Source of the DNA: Caloramator proteoclasticus DSM 10124
GTDB taxonomy: Bacteria; Bacillota; Clostridia; Clostridiales; Caloramatoraceae
Direction of reading: 5' to 3'
Assembly: GCF_900129265.1 (NCBI RefSeq)
Contig: NZ_FQVG01000004.1
Span: 32,639 to 96,638 of the forward strand
Length of the DNA stretch: 64,000 nucleotides
Part shown: piece by piece, positions 53,603 through 61,060 of the stretch
Numbering within the stretch: the stretch's first letter is position 1
Layout of the letters: each line of letters begins with the position of its first letter
Notes under the pieces: model-generated
The model's input: only the letters and a program-made list of their open reading frames with translations
Told to the model about the DNA's origin: nothing
Database searches by the model: none
Position numbers and translations under genes: made by a program

Positions 53603-54988
53603 ATGAATAAACTATTATCATCACTTCCTAAAGTTGATGTATTATTAAATGAAAAAAGAATTAAGGTATTTTTAGACAAATTTCCAAGAAATTATGTCCT
53701 TGATGTTATAAGAACTGTAGTAGATAGTTATCGAAAAAGAATTTTATCTGGCAATATACAAGAGATTGATATTGAAGAAATAATAAGAGATATTTGTAAC
53801 CAATTAGAGATAAATTATAGACCAAGCTTAAGAAGAGTAATAAATGCAACAGGAACAGTAATTCATACTAACTTAGGAAGAGCACCAATTTCTAAATATG
53901 CATTAGAGCAAGTTATGGAAATAGGAGAAAGATATAACAATTTAGAATATAATTTAGATGAGGGTAAAAGAGGCTCAAGATACAGTCACGTAGAACATAT
54001 TATATGTAAATTAACAGGAGCAGAGGCTGCAATGGTTGTTAATAATAATGCAGCTGCAGTGCTTTTAGTATTATCAACAATTGCAAAAAATAAGGAAGTT
54101 ATAGTATCAAGAGGACAATTAGTAGAAATTGGGGGTTCATTTAGAATTCCTTTAGTTATGGAACAAAGCGGTGCCATACTTAAAGAAATAGGAACAACAA
54201 ATAGAACACATTTATATGATTATGAGTGTGCAATAAATGAAAATACGGCAGCTCTGCTAAAAGTGCATCAAAGTAATTATAGAATTCTTGGCTTTACTGA
54301 AGAAGTCAGTTTAGATGAACTTGTTGTATTAAAGGAAAAATATAAATTACCTCTTATCGAGGATATTGGAAGTGGTGTATTAATTGATCTATCAAAATAT
54401 GGGTTGAACTATGAGCCAACTGTACAAAACAGTATAAAAAAAGGTGTTGATGTTGTTACGTTTAGTGGAGATAAATTGTTGGGTGGACCTCAAGCTGGAA
54501 TAATTGTAGGTAAAAAGGAATTAATCCAAAGAATGAAAAAAAATCAGCTAACAAGAGCATTAAGAATAGATAAATTTACACTAGCTGCACTTGAAGCTAC
54601 ATTAAATTTATATTTAGATGAAGAACGAGCTGTAAAGGATATTCCTATATTAAATATGTTAACACTTGATTATGAAGAACTTAGAAGGAGGGCTAATAAA
54701 TTATTAAGAATATTGAAAAGAGCAATTAAAGAGGATAGGGCAAAAATTACTGTAAGAGAAGATTATTCAACTGTTGGTGGTGGTGCAATGCCTCTTGAAA
54801 TAATTCCAACATTTGCTGTTTTTATAGAACCTAAAAATAAAAAAGTTGAAAAGATAGAAGAAGAACTTAGAAAATGTCAAATACCTGTAGTTGTAAGAGT
54901 TGGTAGAAATAGTATTATATTAGATGTTAGAACTTTGTTTGAGGATGATTATACGATAATAAAAAATAATTTAGATGGCATCTTATAG
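53603..54988 (+). CDS. selA: L-seryl-tRNA(Sec) selenium transferase
   Basis: A 461-residue PLP enzyme that converts seryl-tRNA(Sec) to selenocysteyl-tRNA(Sec). The PLP Lys lies in VVTFSGDKLLGGPQAG (about residue 291). Other signatures: RRVINATGTVIHTNLGRAPIS, NLEYNLDEGKRGSRYSHVE and EEVSLDELVVLKEKYKLPLIEDIGSG. Starts 9 bp after selD. Confidence 0.97.
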   Translation: MNKLLSSLPKVDVLLNEKRIKVFLDKFPRNYVLDVIRTVVDSYRKRILSGNIQEIDIEEIIRDICNQLEINYRPSLRRVINATGTVIHTNLGRAPISKYALEQVMEIGERYNNLEYNLDEGKRGSRYSHVEHIICKLTGAEAAMVVNNNAAAVLLVLSTIAKNKEVIVSRGQLVEIGGSFRIPLVMEQSGAILKEIGTTNRTHLYDYECAINENTAALLKVHQSNYRILGFTEEVSLDELVVLKEKYKLPLIEDIGSGVLIDLSKYGLNYEPTVQNSIKKGVDVVTFSGDKLLGGPQAGIIVGKKELIQRMKKNQLTRALRIDKFTLAALEATLNLYLDEERAVKDIPILNMLTLDYEELRRRANKLLRILKRAIKEDRAKITVREDYSTVGGGAMPLEIIPTFAVFIEPKNKKVEKIEEELRKCQIPVVVRVGRNSIILDVRTLFEDDYTIIKNNLDGIL

Positions 54989-55000
54989 GAGGCAATATTA

Positions 55001-56911
55001 ATGCAAAATGTAATTATAGGAACAGCAGGACATATAGATCATGGAAAAACTACATTAATTAAAGCTTTGACAGGCAGAGATACGGATACATTAAGAGAAG
55101 AAAAAGAAAGAGGAATTACAATAAATTTGGGTTTTACTTATTTTGATCTACCAAGTAAAAGAAGAGCAGGTATAGTTGATGTTCCTGGACACGAAAAATT
55201 TATAAAAAATATGTTGGCAGGTGTAAGTGGAATAGATATTTTTCTTCTTGTTATTGCTGCAGATGAGGGGATAATGCCTCAAACAAGGGAACATCTAAAT
55301 ATTTTAAAGTTACTTGACATAAAAAAAGGAATTGTAGTGTTAACCAAAATAGATTTAGTTGATAAAGAGTGGCTTCAATTTGTTTCAGATGATGTAAAGG
55401 AATTTTTAAAGGATACTCCATTTAAAGGTGCACCAATAATACCAGTATCTTCTATTACAAAGGAAGGTATTGATATGCTTGTAAATACTATTGATAATCT
55501 GACTAAAGAAATTAATGAAAGGGATATATTAACAGATTTTAGATTGCCTGTAGATAGAAGCTTTACTGTACCGGGATTTGGTACTGTTGTGACAGGAACA
55601 TTAATATCAGGAAGTATAACTGTTGGTGAAGAATGTGAAATATACACAAAAGGGCTAAGGGGTAAAGTTAGAAATTTACAGGTTCACGAAAAAGATGTAA
55701 AAACGGCATTTGCAGGTCAAAGAGTAGCAATAAATATATCAGGTGTAAAAAAAGATGATGTTGAAAGAGGAGATGTTGTTGCAAAAATAGGGAGTTTAGA
55801 AAGTTCTATGATGATTGATTGTAGGTTAAATTATTTAGAGGATGCACCTAAAAAACTAAAAAATAGAGATAGAATTAAGCTATATCACGGAACAAAAGAG
55901 ATTATAGGAAGAGTCATATTGTTAGAAAAAGATGAATTAGCACCTGGGGATACGGCATTAGTTCAATTTAGGTTAGAAGAACCAATTGCGTCAAGAAGAG
56001 GAGATAAATTTATAATAAGAACATATTCACCTATGATTACAATAGGGGGAGGAACAATATTAGAACCTAATGCTAAAAAGCATAAGATAGGCGATTCAAG
56101 GGTGATTGAGGAGTTATTAATAAAAGAAAAAGGTACAGCTTATGAATTGGTTGAAAAGATAATTGAAAAGCATAGTCAAAGTTTCCCCAATATAGATGAA
56201 ATAAGAAAATTAGCTGGTAGAGGAATAGAAAATTTGGAACAAATTATCGAAGGTTTATGTATCGATAAAAGAGTGCATTTAATTGATATTGGAACTGAAA
56301 AAATTTATGTTCACTTTTCCTATATAAAAAGTCTTAAAGAAGACGCAAAGCAAATTTTAAATGAATATCACATTAAAAATCCATTAAATTATGGTATGAA
56401 TAAAGAGGAATTTAAAAATAAGCTTTTTGAACAAGAAAAAAGGACTAAGTTAATTGATATGTTATTTAATTTACTAAGAGAGGATACAATTGATTTAAAT
56501 ACAAAATATGTAAAGCTAAAGGGTTTTGAAATAAAACTTAATAAGAGACAGACAGAAATAAAAGAAAAAATATTAAATGAATTAAAAAATGCAAACTTAA
56601 TGCCGCCTAAAATTGATACTATTTTAGATATTTTTGGAAGAGAAAAGGAGACGGCAAAAGCAATTTTAAATCTATTGATAGAAGATGAAGTTTTAGTGAA
56701 AATTGAAAATGAATACTATATTATGAAAGATAATATAGATTATGTAAAGCAATGGATTGCGGACTATATAGAAAAAAAGGGTGAGATTTCAACTTCAACA
56801 TTTAGAGATGAATTAAAATTGAATAGAAAATATGCTGTAATGATATTAGAATACTTAGATTCAATAAAGTTTACAAAAAGGATTGAAGATAAAAGAGTGC
56901 TCTATAGATAA
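55001..56911 (+). CDS. selB: Selenocysteine-specific elongation factor SelB
   Basis: A 636-residue EF-Tu paralogue that delivers Sec-tRNA(Sec) to UGA codons. G domain: GTAGHIDHGKTTL (G1), ERGITINLGF (G2), DVPGHEKFIKNM (G3) and LTKIDL (G4). Beta-barrel domains follow, then four winged-helix domains (from about residue 370) that bind the SECIS hairpin. Full length. 12 bp after selA. Confidence 0.97.
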   Translation: MQNVIIGTAGHIDHGKTTLIKALTGRDTDTLREEKERGITINLGFTYFDLPSKRRAGIVDVPGHEKFIKNMLAGVSGIDIFLLVIAADEGIMPQTREHLNILKLLDIKKGIVVLTKIDLVDKEWLQFVSDDVKEFLKDTPFKGAPIIPVSSITKEGIDMLVNTIDNLTKEINERDILTDFRLPVDRSFTVPGFGTVVTGTLISGSITVGEECEIYTKGLRGKVRNLQVHEKDVKTAFAGQRVAINISGVKKDDVERGDVVAKIGSLESSMMIDCRLNYLEDAPKKLKNRDRIKLYHGTKEIIGRVILLEKDELAPGDTALVQFRLEEPIASRRGDKFIIRTYSPMITIGGGTILEPNAKKHKIGDSRVIEELLIKEKGTAYELVEKIIEKHSQSFPNIDEIRKLAGRGIENLEQIIEGLCIDKRVHLIDIGTEKIYVHFSYIKSLKEDAKQILNEYHIKNPLNYGMNKEEFKNKLFEQEKRTKLIDMLFNLLREDTIDLNTKYVKLKGFEIKLNKRQTEIKEKILNELKNANLMPPKIDTILDIFGREKETAKAILNLLIEDEVLVKIENEYYIMKDNIDYVKQWIADYIEKKGEISTSTFRDELKLNRKYAVMILEYLDSIKFTKRIEDKRVLYR

Positions 56912-56939
56912 AATTAATAATTTTTGTTTGTTTATTTTA

Positions 56940-56968
56940 TTTACAAATAGAAATATTTAATGTATAAT
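56940..56968 (+). promoter_or_regulatory. Promoter of tRNA-Sec
   Basis: TTTACA (56940-56945), 17-bp spacer, TATAAT (56963-56968), 10 bp before the tRNA. Confidence 0.7.
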
Positions 56969-56978
56969 AAAATGGCAC

Positions 56979-57075
56979 GGGGGTAGATAGGTGCTGGTGT
57001 GCCTACCGGTCTTCAAAACCGAGTTGACGGGCTAATAACCCGTTGGGTGGGTTCGATTCCCACATACTCCCGCCA
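56979..57075 (+). tRNA. selC: tRNA-Sec (anticodon UCA)
   Basis: A 97-nt tRNA with the tRNA-Sec architecture: a long acceptor arm (GGGGGTA pairing with TACTCCC), a 6-bp D stem (TAGGTG / TGCCTA), anticodon TCA in CTTCAAA, a very long variable arm (ACGGG / CCCGT), T arm GTGGG / CCCAC, discriminator G and encoded CCA. It reads UGA, including the one in selD. Confidence 0.95.
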
Positions 57076-57087
57076 GATAAGAATTCT

Positions 57088-57118
57088 AAACGCCTAAAGG
57101 GCGTTTTTTTATTTTTTA
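57088..57118 (+). terminator. Terminator of tRNA-Sec
   Basis: AAACGCC (57088-57094), 5-nt loop, GGCGTTT (57100-57106), then TTTTATTTTTT. Confidence 0.85.
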
Positions 57119-57122
57119 ATGT

Positions 57123-57151
57123 TTGACAATCAAAATAATTTTTATTATAAT
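57123..57151 (+). promoter_or_regulatory. Consensus promoter of bioY
   Basis: TTGACA (57123-57128), 17-bp spacer, TATAAT (57146-57151): perfect sigma-A sites. Transcription should start inside the BirA operator. Confidence 0.85.
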
Positions 57152-57154
57152 AAA

Positions 57155-57184
57155 TGTAAACCAATAAACAATAACAAGTTTACA
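57155..57184 (+). promoter_or_regulatory. BirA (biotin repressor) operator
   Basis: A perfect inverted repeat TGTAAAC (57155-57161), 16-bp spacer, GTTTACA (57178-57184), placed directly after the bioY -10 box. Form and location match BirA operators of Firmicutes, and birA is encoded next to bioY. Confidence 0.85.
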
Positions 57185-57196
57185 AAGGAGGTAATT

Positions 57197-57733
57197 ATGA
57201 AAACAAGGGATTTAGTAATAATTAGTTTATTTTCAATATTAACAGCTATAGGTGCATACATAAACATTCCCATATTTTATGTGCCTTTTACCTTACAAAT
57301 AATTTTCGTTATTATGTCTGGAATAGTTTTAGGAGCAAAAAGGGCAGCACTTTCTCAGATACTATATTTACTTATGGGACTAATAGGTATTCCAGTCTTT
57401 GCAGGTGGAACTGCAGGGATACAAGTAATATTAAAACCAAGTTTTGGATATATAGTAGGTTTTATATTAGGTGCGTATACAACAGGTAGAATAATTGAAA
57501 AAGTTAAAAGGCAAAATATAGTTGCCTATATAATAGCAGGTTTGTTAGGACTTGCTGTTGTCTATCTATTAGGGGTAACATATTTATATTTAATTTTAAA
57601 TATATATTTTAAAAAAGGTGTAACTATGTTTTGGGCAATTAAGAATGGTATTTTGATATTTTTACCCTTTGATGTTATAAAATGTTTTATTGCTGCATTT
57701 GTTGGTTTGAAAATAAATAAGATTAGAAATTAA
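57197..57733 (+). CDS. bioY: Biotin transporter substrate-binding subunit BioY
   Basis: A 178-residue membrane protein with six helices, the S-component that binds biotin in ECF-type transporters. Family features: the N-terminal cytoplasmic RDLVIISLFSILTAIGAYINIP, and the PVFAGGTAGIQVILKPSFGYIVGFILGAY region. The ATG at 57197 follows AAAGGAGG. The frame upstream to 57119 covers the promoter and operator. No ECF ATPase genes are in the window, so it uses a shared module or acts alone. Confidence 0.94.
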   Translation: MKTRDLVIISLFSILTAIGAYINIPIFYVPFTLQIIFVIMSGIVLGAKRAALSQILYLLMGLIGIPVFAGGTAGIQVILKPSFGYIVGFILGAYTTGRIIEKVKRQNIVAYIIAGLLGLAVVYLLGVTYLYLILNIYFKKGVTMFWAIKNGILIFLPFDVIKCFIAAFVGLKINKIRN

Positions 57734-57776
57734 AATAAAAGAATGCCGAAAGTATTTATCGGCATTCTTTTATTTT
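57732..57776. terminator. Bidirectional terminator between bioY and birA
   Basis: A perfect 18-bp stem (57732-57749 with 57759-57776) around AAGAATGCCGA / TCGGCATTCTT, with T/A-rich flanks serving both convergent genes. Confidence 0.88.
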
Positions 57777-58747
57777 CCATTATACATATTGTGTAGACTT
57801 ACTTCTCCTGAAAGCAATTTTTCAATTTTTCCATCATTGTCTATAACTAATTGTCCGTCATCATCAATATCTACTACTTTTGCTATATATTTTTCGTTAG
57901 GTTTAATTATTTCAACATATTTATTTATTAAAGCAGAATTTTTACGTACTATTTCTAAATAAGGTCTTATATCTTTTGTAGATAAATAGTCTATATAAAA
58001 ATCCTCAAAGTTGTTTAATATTTCAGCAGTTAATTTTTTTCTATCAATAAATTTACCTGTTTCTATTCTTAATGAGGTTGCAATTTTCGTTAATTCTTCA
58101 TTAAAATCTTCTACTTCTGTATTTACATTTATTCCAATTCCAATTACTAAGGAATTAATGTGATTTAATTCTGCATTCATTTCTGTTAAAATTCCACATA
58201 TCTTTTTTCCATTAATTAAAATGTCATTTGGCCATTTGATTTTTATATCAACATTGAATTTGCAAAGTGTATTATATATTGATGAGGCAGTAATAATTGT
58301 TAATTTATGTGCTTCTGAAGGAGGTAAATTAGGATGGAGAATTATTGACATCCAAATACCTTTTCTTTTAGGTGATACCCAGGTTCTACCTAATCTACCT
58401 CTACCCTTTGTTTGTTCTTCTGCTATTATAACTAACCCATCTTTACAGTTTTGTGAAATAGACTTTGCAAAAGTGTTAGTTGAATCAATGCTTTCATAAT
58501 ACAAAATATCGTGACCTATAAATTTTGTTTTTAAAAATGGTGATATTTCATCAAAGGATAAAATATCTGGGGAACTAATAAGTTTATAGCCGTTTTTAGT
58601 TAATGAATCTATTTGATAACCTTCCTTCTTTAGCTGATTTATATGTTTCCATATGGCAGCACGTGAAATGCCTAATAATTTACTTATTTCTTCCCCTGAA
58701 ACATATGTATCAGATGACCTTAAAATATTTAGAATTTTAGATTTCAT
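57770..58747 (-). CDS. birA: Biotin-[acetyl-CoA-carboxylase] ligase and biotin repressor BirA
   Basis: A 325-residue bifunctional protein. An N-terminal winged helix (YVSGEEISKLLGISRAAIWKHINQLKKEGYQIDS) binds DNA. The central ligase domain with GRGRLGRTWVSPK (biotinyl-AMP binding) and KWPNDILINGKKICGIL charges biotin carboxyl carriers. An SH3-like C-terminal domain follows. The repressor domain explains the TGTAAAC operator at bioY. GGGGTGAT precedes the ATG. Confidence 0.96.
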   Translation of the reverse strand: MKSKILNILRSSDTYVSGEEISKLLGISRAAIWKHINQLKKEGYQIDSLTKNGYKLISSPDILSFDEISPFLKTKFIGHDILYYESIDSTNTFAKSISQNCKDGLVIIAEEQTKGRGRLGRTWVSPKRKGIWMSIILHPNLPPSEAHKLTIITASSIYNTLCKFNVDIKIKWPNDILINGKKICGILTEMNAELNHINSLVIGIGINVNTEVEDFNEELTKIATSLRIETGKFIDRKKLTAEILNNFEDFYIDYLSTKDIRPYLEIVRKNSALINKYVEIIKPNEKYIAKVVDIDDDGQLVIDNDGKIEKLLSGEVSLHNMYNGK

Positions 58748-58868
58748 TAAATCACCCCATTGATGGTATTTCTATTTTATTATATATTAGAAAATGCAGA
58801 AGTATCAATAATTAAAAAAATATTGCAATTAAAGGAATATATTGTTAAAATAATTAGAGAGGTGGCAA

Positions 58869-60056
58869 ATGAAAAGGACATCAATTTTTATTATAACATT
58901 TATTATTCTGATATCTAATATTTTAAAAGCTAATGCAGGTGAATTAAAATACGAATTAAACTGCAAATCAGCTGTTTTGATTGATGCAGAATCTGGAAGG
59001 GTATTGTTTGATAAAAACAAGGATGAAAAAAGAGCAATAGCATCATTAACAAAATTAATGACCTATTATACATTTATTGAGGGTGTAGGTAACGAATATA
59101 AAAATAATTTTATTATATACAACATAGATAATAAGAAATTTAACTATGATGAACCAATATTAAATGTTAATTATGGAGAAAAAGTAAAAATAGATGATTT
59201 AATAACAGCTATGTTAGTTTTTTCTGCTAATAATGCACCAGAAGTACTTGAACAGGAATTTTGCAGAACTAAAAAAGAAGATTTTATATATAGAATGAAT
59301 GAAAATGCTAAATTATTAGGTTTAAATAATACGCATTATATAAATTCATCTGGATTAACTAAAAACAATAAATATAATGTATCTACTGCCTATGAACAGG
59401 CATTGCTCTCTTACAATATTCTTAAACAATATTATGATATATTAAAATATACTTCTCTAAAAAGCTTTAAGTATAAAAATAAGATTTATTTTTCAACAAA
59501 TAAACTATTAGGAAATTTTAAAGGGGTAGATGGTTTAAAGACAGGTTATACTGAGGAGGCAGGTTATTGCTTAGTTACAACTATAGATGTTACTAATTCC
59601 AATGGAAATGGGAAACCACTTAGATTTATAAGTGTTGTATTGGGTTGTGACACAAAAAACGACAGGTTTGAAGATACAAAGAAAATATTGAATTATGCCA
59701 TTAATAATTATGAAAATTTTGTAGTAACTAACAAGGATGTTTTTGAAATAGAAAATAAAGACTTTATTGGAGAAAAAATAAAATATTCACCAAGGACTGA
59801 TGTTGTAGTTTTAAAGAAAAAAAATGAAACCGTAGTAATAAATTGTCAATTGAATAAAAATCTGAAGAATAATATAAAAAAAGGAGATAACGTAGGTAAA
59901 ATTACTATAAAAACAAGTGTAGGTCAGGTTGAAGTAGATGTGGTTGCAACTTCAGATTTTAATAGAAAGAGCATTTTTTATAAAATAAAAGAATATATTT
60001 TTTATCTTTTAAAAGAGTTGGGGTGGTTTGGATGGATAAAGTTAAAGACGATTTGA
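58869..60056 (+). CDS. D-alanyl-D-alanine carboxypeptidase (second paralogue)
   Basis: A 395-residue exported low-molecular-weight PBP: signal peptide (about 1-22), SLTK (Ser59-Lys62), SAN (Ser119-Asn121) and KTG (Lys224), followed by a PBP5-like C-terminal domain and a hydrophobic or amphipathic end (FYKIKEYIFYLLKELGWFGWIKLKTI) that may hold it to the membrane. It differs from the paralogue at 50624-51829 in the insert after SLTK. GAGAGGTGG precedes the ATG. The end overlaps the next small gene by 25 bp. Confidence 0.92.
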   Translation: MKRTSIFIITFIILISNILKANAGELKYELNCKSAVLIDAESGRVLFDKNKDEKRAIASLTKLMTYYTFIEGVGNEYKNNFIIYNIDNKKFNYDEPILNVNYGEKVKIDDLITAMLVFSANNAPEVLEQEFCRTKKEDFIYRMNENAKLLGLNNTHYINSSGLTKNNKYNVSTAYEQALLSYNILKQYYDILKYTSLKSFKYKNKIYFSTNKLLGNFKGVDGLKTGYTEEAGYCLVTTIDVTNSNGNGKPLRFISVVLGCDTKNDRFEDTKKILNYAINNYENFVVTNKDVFEIENKDFIGEKIKYSPRTDVVVLKKKNETVVINCQLNKNLKNNIKKGDNVGKITIKTSVGQVEVDVVATSDFNRKSIFYKIKEYIFYLLKELGWFGWIKLKTI

Positions 60057-60196
60057 TTTTACTTTGTGAACGGTTCATTGAACTTGCAGATAATCTGCTT
60101 TTGGAAAACAAAATTACTAAAGAAGAATATGAGGAATTAACAAAAAATAAAAAAGAATTTCTCTTGAATATAAAGGGTTTAATGGAGATGGAGTGA
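60032..60196 (+). CDS. Small acidic/helical protein of 54 residues, unknown
   Basis: An ATG at 60032, with GGGGTGG 6-12 bp upstream, opens a 54-codon frame (MDKVKDDLILLCERFIELAD to GLMEME) ending in TGA at 60194-60196, which overlaps the next start codon (TGATG). The product is predicted to be two amphipathic helices rich in Lys, Glu and Leu, with no signal. A ribosome site at one end and coupled stop/start at the other suggest a real gene in an operon with its neighbours. Family unknown. Confidence 0.65.
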   Translation: MDKVKDDLILLCERFIELADNLLLENKITKEEYEELTKNKKEFLLNIKGLMEME

Positions 60197-60882
60197 TGTA
60201 TAAATTAGGAAATGTAAAATTTATAATTTTGGCAGCATTCTTAAGCATAATTACAATAATTGTTGTTAAATTTCATCTATACAATTTAAATGATGTAAAA
60301 CAAATTGTTACATCTTATAATAATTTAGCTCCCTTTATATTTTTCTTGTTATGCATATTAAGGCCCATACTCCTTTTACCAATAGGGTTATTTTCTGTTT
60401 TAGGAGGAATATTGTTTGGTTCTATAAAGGGAACAATATTAACTGTTCTTGGCAGTACGGTTGGTTCAATAATTGCGTATTATATATCTTGGTTTTTAGG
60501 TGCTGATTTTTTTCAGAGGTATTTTGGAGACAAAATTGAAAAGTATTCCTTTGACGAAAAAAATGCTTTTAAGATTACATTTTTAATGAGGGTTATTCCA
60601 ATTTTACCCTGTGATGTTGTTAGTTATATATGTGGTCTTTCAAAAATAAATATAATTAAGTATACATTAGCCTCTTTTTTAGGTATAATTCCTGGAACAT
60701 TTGTCTACAGCAATTTTGGTAGTTCTTTAAATAATGTTTATTCCAAACAATTTGTATTTTCAGTAGTTATGATTATTCTTTTATCATTAATTCCTGTTTT
60801 ATTAAAAGTAAGGCATAAGGGCAATAAAAGCGATGAATCAATTGTAAAAAATTTAATATCAGATATTGACAATAACAAATAA
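60196..60882 (+). CDS. TVP38/TMEM64 (DedA-superfamily) membrane protein
   Basis: A 228-residue protein with six predicted hydrophobic segments and the VTT/SNARE-associated signature: RPILLLPIGLFSVLGGILFGSIKGTILTVLGSTVGSIIAYYISWFLG, then FLMRVIPILPCDVVSYICGLSKINIIKYTLASFLGIIPGTFVYSNFG. Related DedA proteins act in lipid-carrier recycling and membrane homeostasis. The exact substrate is unknown. The ATG at 60196 is coupled to the small gene's stop. The 3' end holds the promoter of the Mn riboswitch. Confidence 0.85.
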   Translation: MYKLGNVKFIILAAFLSIITIIVVKFHLYNLNDVKQIVTSYNNLAPFIFFLLCILRPILLLPIGLFSVLGGILFGSIKGTILTVLGSTVGSIIAYYISWFLGADFFQRYFGDKIEKYSFDEKNAFKITFLMRVIPILPCDVVSYICGLSKINIIKYTLASFLGIIPGTFVYSNFGSSLNNVYSKQFVFSVVMIILLSLIPVLLKVRHKGNKSDESIVKNLISDIDNNK

Positions 60883-60894
60883 AGAGTATAAAAT
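60866..60894 (+). promoter_or_regulatory. Promoter of the riboswitch-ATPase unit
   Basis: TTGACA (60866-60871), 17-bp spacer, TAAAAT (60889-60894), overlapping the end of the TVP38-family gene. It reads directly into the riboswitch. Confidence 0.75.
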
Positions 60895-60896
60895 TT

Positions 60897-60998
60897 CTTA
60901 TAAAGGGGAGTAACTCGACTCGTAAGGGTATAACCAATCGTCATCGCGGCAAATGCCCGGTTGGTTAACAAGCAGAGCTTGTGAGTAAGACCTTTATC
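60897..60998 (+). promoter_or_regulatory. yybP-ykoY manganese riboswitch
   Basis: An aptamer with the conserved AAAGGGGAGTAA at its 5' end, GTCATCGCGGC in the middle and GAGTAAGACCTTT at its 3' end. ATAAAGG (60900-60906) pairs with CCTTTAT (60991-60997) to close P1. The same 3' strand is the left arm of the following terminator, so Mn2+ binding should stabilise P1 and permit transcription: an ON switch for the ATPase gene. Confidence 0.88.
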
Positions 60999-61024
60999 CA
61001 TTTTTTATGGATAAAGGTCTTTTT
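60989..61024 (+). terminator. Riboswitch-controlled terminator
   Basis: GACCTTTATCCAT (60989-61001) and ATGGATAAAGGTC (61007-61019), a perfect 13-bp stem, then TTTTTG. Its left arm overlaps P1 of the Mn riboswitch. Confidence 0.88.
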
Positions 61025-61060
61025 GTTTTGTAATAATAATGATAAAGGAGGTCATAGACA

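Noticed and set aside
57119..57196. Open frame extending bioY upstream by 26 codons.
   Set aside because: It covers a perfect sigma-A promoter and the BirA operator.
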